This document shows positions 1 to 8,000 of a stretch of DNA of 64,000 bases, piece by piece. This stretch comes from Dicaeum eximium (Eukaryota; Chordata; Aves; Passeriformes; Dicaeidae). The position numbers and the translations under genes were made by a program. The stretch covers positions 4,752,084 through 4,816,083 of the forward strand of contig VWZP01002845.1 in the NCBI GenBank assembly GCA_013396995.1. The letters are read 5' to 3'. The notes under the pieces are model-generated. The model was not told the origin of the DNA, made no database searches, and worked only from the letters and a program-made list of their open reading frames with translations. The number at the start of each line of letters is the position of its first letter. Positions within the stretch are counted from its first letter, which is position 1.

Positions 1-756
1 ACAGTTCTTCAGTGCCTTCAGCTGAAGAAGCTCTGATGGATTTTAAAGATCCGAGAAATAGGAAACCTCTGGGGAGTAAGCTGCACCCTAGAGCTGTGCC
101 TCAGAATCAGGAGTTTTTACCTGTAAAGGTTAAGAGGTCTCATTTTGAGAGAGAAGCCAGCAGCATAGTCATATTTCTTGTGGCTAAGATGAATTTTAAT
201 TGACTGAAGAAAGGATTATCCTTAATTTCACATTTGGCAAGAACAGTTGGAGCAGAGGGAGAAGGGAATCATGACAGATAAAGCATTACTGCATCTTGCT
301 CCAAGCAAGGAGTTGTAGAAGTGTTAGCTCCATTACTCCAGCGAGCCCTGGAGCCTCTTCTTGTGGGAGAAACATTCATCTGTTTTTGAGTTGTAGGTGT
401 ATGGATCTGTGTTTATCAGTTAATCCTGCTGAAATGCTGTACCTCAGGAGCTCTCGCTTTTAAAGCAGTTTTGTAGGACTAGGAAAGTGCAAATCTGTTC
501 TGTAATTGATCAGTGCCTGAATTTTGAGGAATTTTGGTTTGTTACACATATTTTTTCCTACTTGGTTGTTGAAAATTTTCCATAAGAACTAGAGGGGCTC
601 TTTCTGTTGAGAGGCATTTTCAAAGATCCAGATGACTTTCAGGCACTCTGCCCTTCTCCAGAAATGGGTACTACGGTGCCATGATCATGGTGTATTAGTT
701 CTGGTGGTGATGTTACTAAAATGGACATCCATGGATTTTCCCTACAACTGCAGAAA

Positions 757-825
757 TTTCACCTGTGTGCCTATGCTCAGCAGGAGGTGATATAAGTAGA
801 TTACTACTTCTTGTGTCTGTAGTCT
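757..825 (+). repeat. Duplicated intron 3' end and acceptor belonging to the exon copy
   Basis: The stretch beginning ctgtgtgcctatgctcagca and ending gtgtctgtagtct matches the intron end and acceptor directly before the real exon at about 2722-2789. The match breaks right after AGTCT at 825 and resumes with AGTCTCC at 1323. The duplication therefore originally included the intron end joined to the exon. Confidence 0.85.
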
Positions 826-1322
826 GATGTGGGAAATCACATCAAACCCACAGATAACCCTTAAAATTCTCCACTGTTTATCATTCACAAAAAACCTTCT
901 AATTCCTAAAAATTACTCCACAACTTAAAGAACAACAAAATAATAAAAAACATAAAACCCCTACAACCTAAACTTCCATCTCTTTCAATAATTCCAAAAA
1001 ACTAACCTCTTATTATCAGCTTTATTAACTTTATTATCATCCAGTGATTAGTGTTAGAAGTAATAGCAACATTGTGTGCTTTATTAACTTTATTATCATC
1101 CAGTGATTAGTGTTAGAAGTAATAGCAACATTGTGTGACAAAAACTAATAAGCTAGAAAACATTTATAAAGTATTGTAACCAAGAAATGAGTTAACTTCT
1201 AATAAAATGGCATTGTGTTTTACATCTCTTGTGTCTCACCATTCATCAAGAGTGATAATAAAATAAAATCTTTTAAAACGCCTCTCAGTTACCCCATCTC
1301 TATAAAAGCTAAGAAAACCAAC
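826..1322 (+). mobile_element. LTR-like insertion (possible solo LTR) inside the duplicated exon
   Basis: This segment of about 497 bases interrupts the exon copy and is flanked by the 5-base direct repeat AGTCT (821-825 and 1323-1327), like a target-site duplication. It is A/T-rich and begins near TGATGTGGGAAATCACATC. It carries two tandem 59-base repeats like U3 enhancer repeats, a TATAAA at 1165-1170, and AATAAA signals at 1201 and 1257-1267. This order fits U3-R-U5 of a retroviral-type LTR. No coding sequence is present. The family is not identified and the exact ends are uncertain by a few bases. Confidence 0.6.
1019..1136 (+). repeat. Two tandem copies of a 59-base unit
   Basis: The unit beginning gctttattaactttattatc occurs at 1019-1077 and again at 1078-1136 with no mismatch that I can see. 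It lies inside the LTR-like insertion, upstream of the TATA-like box. Confidence 0.95.
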
Positions 1323-1446
1323 AGTCTCCTTGGCTCCATGTTTCCCATGCTTCAAATAGTTTATGCTATGGCAGAAGATGGACTTCTCTTTAAATGTTTG
1401 GCTCAAGTCAACGAGAAGAGAAAAACTCCCTTAATTGCAACAATGA
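1323..1446 (+). pseudogene. Degraded second copy of the 2785-2924 SLC7A1 exon
   Basis: About 120 bases match the functional exon with roughly half a dozen substitutions. The translation still reads SLLGSMFPMLQIVYAMAEDG and then LLFKCLAQVNEKRKTPLIAT, but the MPR motif has become MLQ. After LIAT the match ends, no donor site is present, and a stop follows at 1458-1460. It sits upstream of the 1797-2019 exon, in the wrong order for a normal alternative exon. Its own acceptor has been moved about 500 bases away by an insertion. I read it as a non-functional duplicate. Confidence 0.9.
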
Positions 1447-1796
1447 TCTGTGATCACTGAACTCTTCTTGGGTCTGCACCATCAGTAGGATAAAAGGAGT
1501 AGGATAGAAGGATGATGTGTTTTGGTGAAAGGACTATTTTTAATCCAGGTTGTTTCTGTGCCTGAGTTTACAAGGCTTCCACGAATGTGTGTCAGAAGAA
1601 GTGACAGGAGCAGCAGAAATGGGAGCAAACAGGCTGTGATATCCCAAGTGGATGGAGCGGGCCATCAGCAGCATTAGGGTCAAAGAGCTCATCTGTGCCC
1701 ACGAAACCTTTGAAAGCCCCAGTCAGCATGCCTGCCCTAGGTTGGGATAAAGGTCTTGCTTATCATTTAGCTGATATTTAAATTCCTTTCTTCTAG

Positions 1797-2019
1797 GTGA
1801 GGAGGTAAAAAACCCTCAGAAGGCCCTTCCTATTGGCATTGTGGCATCTCTTCTCATCTGCTTTGTGGCTTATTTTGGCGTGTCAGCTGCCCTGACATGC
1901 ATGATGCCTTACTACCAGCTGGATACCAACAGCCCTTTACCCAATGCCTTTAAATATGTGGGTTGGGATGGAGCCAATTATGCAGTGGCTGTCGGTTCCT
2001 TGTGTGCACTTTCTACAAG
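1797..2019 (+). CDS. SLC7A1: SLC7A1 exon: EEVKNPQ loop, transmembrane helix and YQLD loop
   Basis: The acceptor is ttcttctag and the donor is AAG|gtaag. The exon starts with two bases of a Gly codon and ends with two bases of a Ser codon, 223 bases in all. It encodes GEEVKNPQKALPIGIVASL, a hydrophobic helix, then MPYYQLDTNSPLPNAFKYVG and GSLCALST. The short open frame beginning at the internal Met at 1841 is this exon; the true coding frame enters from the splice acceptor. Confidence 0.95.
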
Positions 2020-5000
2020 GTAAGACACTGCTCTTCATTTTTGCATCTCTCAAGGCAAACATGTACCTCCACCTCCTATAAGAAATGGAGCGGAGACCGG
2101 TGATGAAATTCAGAGCTACTGACCTCAAAAGGAAGAGGATTTCACCCTGTGGTAGGTACCAGAGAAGCAGGTGACCAGTATTACTTCAGAAACTCCTGTC
2201 TTAGCAGAAGACCCAGCAGGTGCATCTCAGGAATATAAATCTGGATTGAGTGACTTAAGTCACGGAGGCATCTATCTGATGCAAGCACGGTTTGGGTGCA
2301 AGACGTCCTGGCCTGCTGGGTGGAAAGCAGACTTGTGTCAGGTAGTGCAGGGTGCATCCTCAGGAGCACCTGGGGCATACCATATCCAGGGCTATCTGTC
2401 TGCAGGTTACCTGCAGGACAGCTGTCTAGATGGGAGGCAGGACATGTCATCTCTTGAACTTGGAAGGCCTATTTCAGATCAACTTAGATGTACTCGATTA
2501 GGTGAGCAACTCGCAGAGGCTCATAGAAGTTACAGCTCTTTTACAGCCTGAAAGGCTGGTTTTATGCCCCATGGCTAAGTGTAGCTATCTAAAATTGTAG
2601 AGCTGCACCTCAGTTACCAGCTATCAGTAACACGCGTGTTCAGAGGGAGCCCTTGAAGGAGAAGCTGAAATTAATGAAAGCCACCTGTTCTATAGTTACA
2701 CTGCCATAAACATGCTTTCACTTGTGTGCCTATGCCCAGCAGGAGGTGATAAAAGTAGATTATTTCTCCTTTCCGTGTCTGTAGTCTCCTTGGCTCCATG
2801 TTTCCGATGCCTCGAATAATTTATGCTATGGCAGAAGATGGACTTCTCTTTAAATGTTTGGCTCAAGTCAACGAGAAGAGAAAAACTCCTTTAATTGCAA
2901 CAGTGACATCAGGAGCTACTGCAGGTAGGATCCAAAGACTTGGACAAATCTGTGGAAAGGAGACCTAAGCTCGTCTTCAGGGCATATAAGTCCACCTGAC
3001 TCCAGCCCACTTACTAATTGGATATATTGCAGAATACAAATCCCAGAGGGTGTCCTTGATTTCCAGGACATGCCCTGGAAAGTCGGGGTGAGCATGAGTA
3101 GCTCGCTGTGTGCTTGTCCCTCTTTCTCAGAGCTCATTGCTGCCATCCTGTCTCATGCCGGGAACTACCTTTATCTGCTCAGCCAGCCTTAAAAGTAATT
3201 AACGCCCTGCAAGGAAGCAGCCAGTGGTGCCCCAGCATGGGGCTGTTGTGGCTGTTGGCCTGGCTTGGCTGAAGACACCGCACTGCCTGTGGGTAGCAGC
3301 TCTGCAGAAGATGCCAGAGCAGCCGGGGACAGGCAGATGGCCCCTGTGGCACTGGCATTTGTTAATCAGTTGGTCTCAGCTGGCAGCCACCCTGTTCTCC
3401 CCTTCCTTCTCCCGGCCTGCCAGAAATACGGGAATTAAACCTCCTGGACAACAAGGATGAGCAGCTTAGTTCTTGCAGCTGCCCCCTTCCTCATGATGCC
3501 TGGCAAAGAGGAGAGCAGCCTTGCTGCTTCCTCTTTACCTTCTGCTGCAAATGCAGGATGAGCCGTGAGTACAAGAATGTGCCACCTTTGGTGGGGAGTT
3601 GCTGCCGGACTGCTGCCCTGGGCTCTGAGCTCCTGTGAAAGGGCTCAGCTCCTGCTGCTGGGACTCGCAGAGCCTCCTCACAGCTTCCTTCTCCCGCACT
3701 TTCCTCTTCAGGTATTCTTGGGTCCACATCATGGTGGGGTAGGAACAAGAGCAATATAAAGTAAAAAAAAAAACAAAAACTTTGTGGCCTCATCCAAGTG
3801 GTCCATAGTGCCTATGACCAAAACCCACACGAAGCTGCAGGGGACAGCATTTGGCAGCTGAGTTTGAAGGTTGGGTTGTTATTGGGCTCCAGGTTGTGTA
3901 TTAAGGCTGAGCTGGGTCAGGCTTGGCTCTGAGGTTCCTTCACTCTCATATGACTGTTGGTGTCACCTGATGTCTGACTGTGTGTCTTTTATCCACTTAT
4001 TTGCCTTCAGAAAGCCCTATACAAAGTCCTGAACAACTGGGGCTACCTGCTGAGGTGTGTAAGCAGGGTAGTCCCTTAGGAATGGCAGCCATTTTCTGGA
4101 AACCTCCATGATAACACCTGCTACTTCAAGATGCCCTCTTTGGTGCTTGATCCTGTTGCATGCACAAGCCTGACTGCACCCCAGCTAAGCTGAGACACCA
4201 GGGCAAGTTGCTGCCTATCCTCTGTTCCCTCTACCTACTTCCAGGAGATAATTGTGACTTTAGGAGTGCTGCAGCTGCACTGGGGGACTAACAGTGAGGT
4301 TATGGCTTAAACCCCTGCTTTTTGTTGGTAGTTGGATGGACATAGCTGTGTGAGACAAACAGGCTGGAATTTACTGTAGTAAGCTTTTCCTGTTGTTTTG
4401 GCTAGTGAGGCTGGGACAACCTCTGGAGTCTTAGGGTATTCATGCACCAAGACCTGCCTCTCCTTTTCTCAGGACATCTTGAGCTCCCCTACCAAGTCCT
4501 GAGCAAGAGTCACATGTGTGCTGCATCGTTATTAACGCTCCTGAGATGTGCATGTTCTGCCATGTTGCTGATTTTTCTTCTCTCTTACATTCCTCTCCTC
4601 CTACAGCTGTTATGGCCTTTCTCTTTGACTTGAAAGATCTTGTGGATCTCATGTCCATCGGGACCCTCCTGGCTTACTCCTTGGTAGCAGCCTGTGTGTT
4701 GGTACTGAGGTAAGAATGTAGAAGCTTTGTCTCTTCTGGCACACACAGAGAATTCCACACAGCAGTCAGATGCCCTCATAGTTTCTATGGGCACATCTTC
4801 AGCTACAGGCATGTGAAGAGCTTGTTTGTTTGATTTCATGGGGGATTGTGTTAGTTAGATCTACAGGGATGTCCACTGAACTGTGTTAACCCTTGTTCCG
4901 TGCCAGTCACGCTGTGGTCAACTTTAAATGTCCCAGGAGATATGCCAAGGGGCAGGGAGGAAAGATGTGTGATCCTGGATGCCTGCCTTGTCCCCACTCT

Positions 5001-8000
5001 TGTCCCCAGTGGGGATACCATTTCAGGTTGTCCTCCCTTTTTGAAAGGGGATTTGAGGTGAAGTCTAGTAGCAGGAAAAGACCTGAGCATGTGTTTGCAG
5101 AATCAGTGTGTGTCTTCTAGAAGTGCTGAGCTCCCACATCTTCCCAAACCTAAGCTAAAAATCTCAGGTCTTCAGTGCTTGGCACCTTACAGACAGCAGC
5201 ACTCGATTATTGAAAAAAATATTTGAAGATCATGTTACTAAAAAATACCTTTGTGTGTTGAATGACTTATTCAGAATCAGATGGAAGCTTTCACAGCAAT
5301 TGCACTGAACTAAGAACAGTCTTGCAGCAGGTGAAGAGCCAGTGCTGTTCTGTAGTACCATTGCTTTGTGTTTGTGCTCTCCTCCCTGCCCCTTGAAAAT
5401 TCTTGCCACTTTACCTTGTCCATTTAAAGTTTCCTGATTTCCTAGCCTATTCTTTTCCTCAGAGCTAGAAATGGCTTTTTAATTTGTTTTTGCAAACTGC
5501 TATACCTATTGCATGACGTTTCCCCCATCATGGGTTGGCAGAGCTGACAGCCTATTTTGTAGTGGCCTTGGCACCTGATTTGTCTGCCCCTTACATCACT
5601 GCTTAGGGATGTAGCAGCTGAATTGTTTCCAAAGCTGCCACTAGTTTCTTGCTGTGGCTGAACCCAAGGATTTCACTGCATTTCACAATTCTCAGTGTTT
5701 AACAAACGCCTCATTGTGAACACATCCCCGCAGGAACAGTTTTAAGGTGACTTTCAAAATGGCCCAGTCCTTTAGTCAGACTTGTGGCTGAGTAACTTGA
5801 CAAAACCTTCTGTGACAGAGAGCTGAGGCTGGAAGAGTGTTTTTTATTTATTGATCCACATGGTTGTGTGTCACAGCCCTGTTGAATGTGCTGTCCACAT
5901 ATACAACAACCATTCTTGCTTCAGCTCTTCCTTCCCTGTGTGACAGCAGACAAACTGTCAGAAGAGCCTGGGGTGGAGGAGTAGGGGTACCAGGAGTGTC
6001 GCTGCAGGGTGTGATAGCTGCAGAGCTGTTAGCTCAGCCACCTCCGTGCCACAGTGCAAAAGCTGAACTGCCACAGGTGACACAATGGCCTGGTTATGAC
6101 CATTGGTCTGTCCCTCTGCTGTTTCCTTCTCCTGTCACGCAGTCATGTCTTGGTGACATGGATGACAGGGTTCATCAAAGGGAGTCCTGTCCACTTTAAA
6201 GCACTTACGTTACAACCAAGCTGTGGGTGATAAGAGCTGGCTGTATTTGCTTGCATCGTGATGACATAATTCCTCAAATTTCCCCTTGAAGCAGAAGGGT
6301 ATAGACGTGACGTGGCCCTGTTCTGGTGCTGTAAGGTCTGGCATGCAGCTATGACTATCTGTGTGGCTTTTAAATGAGTGGTACCCTCATGTAGAAGCCA
6401 AACTCTTTGTGTCATTTCCTTTTCCTAGGTACCAGCCAGAACAGCCTAATCTGGCATACCAGATGGCAAGGTCAACAGAGGAGACAGATAACAACGAGTC
6501 TGTGAGCACCAGTGAGTCACAGGCTGGGTTTCTGCCGGAGGAAGAGGAGAAGTTTTCCCTCAAAGCCATACTGTGTTCCACAGATTCAGATCCTTCCAAA
6601 TTGTCTGGTTTAGTGGTGAATGTCTCAACCTTCACCTTAGGTAAGTGGTGGGCAATGTTTCTCTGGGGCAGTAAGTCAGCTGGTAGGGCTTTGTACTCTG
6701 CATGGTGGGAAAAGTCACCTCCTTGATGTGATTTTGATGAGTTCTTCTAATGGCCATAATGACTGAAGATTAAATTTCTGACTTAAAAAGAAATCCACAG
6801 ATGGAGTGTGTGGGGGTGTATAGTGGGAAATGCATATCTGCTGTGGTTAGGGTTTTTGTGAGTCGCTGTTTTGTTTGTGAGCTTTCAGATTCTGCTTTGC
6901 CTGCTTATGATTTGTTCTTGGGTTTTCCCTGTATCTAAAAAAAAAATAAATCAGTAACCTTTGGTGTCTGTTCACAGGTTTCCTTATTGTGGGTATCTGT
7001 ATCCTGACTTCCCTTGAGCCAAACATTCTGATAAACACTGTACAGATTATTGCCGCCATCCTTGTTGTCACTATCATCTTCATTATACGGAAACAGCCTG
7101 AAAGCAAAACCAAACTCTCCTTTAAGGTGAATGTCCTGGGACATGTAGCTAGAAAAGAGGTGTCTGGGAGGTGGCTGGAGGAGGAAGTGCATGTGTTGGC
7201 CTGTATCAGCAGAGAGGCACTGGCCAAATGGTCGTGCATAGAATATGGGCATGATGCGAACTTTTCTATCCAGGAGAAGCTGGAAAGGCAGAACCTGCTG
7301 CAGAGGTGTGGCTGAAAGGGCTTTTGAAAGCAGATGGTTATAGGATAGGGAAGGGACAGAGACTGGAGGAAAGGGGATGTTTGTGAAGGGCCAGATGAGA
7401 TCACAGATACAAGGGAGAATTTCTTTCTGTCCAAGAAATATACTTGTCTGCGAAGATCTAAGGCTCTAGGTACACTTTCATGTCCTCTTTAGTCCCCATG
7501 GAGGCTAAGGGGTGACCATTCTCTCTTAAACAGCCTTAAGTATGAGGAACTCTTGTTTTCCTGCTTTCTCCAAACACACCATCCTTCCTATATTAAACAA
7601 ACACTGGGATGGGTCTTTTCTTCCAATGTAATCCTACAAGTCATGCTTTATCATATTGATTTCAGGTAGTTACCCAATTTTACAAAATTAATTTTGGGTT
7701 ATAATTCCATCCTCTAAAACTTTCATTTTGATTGCTCTTCAATTAAAGTTTTTCAGTAATCTCGAAGATTTTAGTAACTTAATACAACCGGAGTTCTCCA
7801 AGGTTGTGTTTGCAGCTCATTTTGAGGTTATGGTCTCAAAGGTGGAACAGAAATGTCCAGGAGCAGAAAACTTAGGGATTCTCATCTAGATCTTATTTTC
7901 TGAACATGCTTCTGAGGAGGTCTGTTCACCATTCACTCAGGATATTTCACCTCCTTTTTTTCCCCTCAGCCACTACCCTGTCCAAGAAAAAAGAAAATTA

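Larger units (their letters stand above)
1..1796 (+). other. SLC7A1 intron (3' part) with duplicated-exon debris
   Basis: This is intronic sequence upstream of the first visible SLC7A1 exon. The preceding coding exon is not in the window. Bases 1-756 show nothing I recognise; the 63-residue open frame at 12-203 resembles no CAT exon. The rest holds the split exon copy, the LTR-like insertion and plain intron. Confidence 0.7.

Noticed and set aside
12..203. 63-codon frame at the window start as an SLC7A1 exon
   Set aside because: It does not match the CAT region that should precede EEVKNPQ, and no fitting donor is present.
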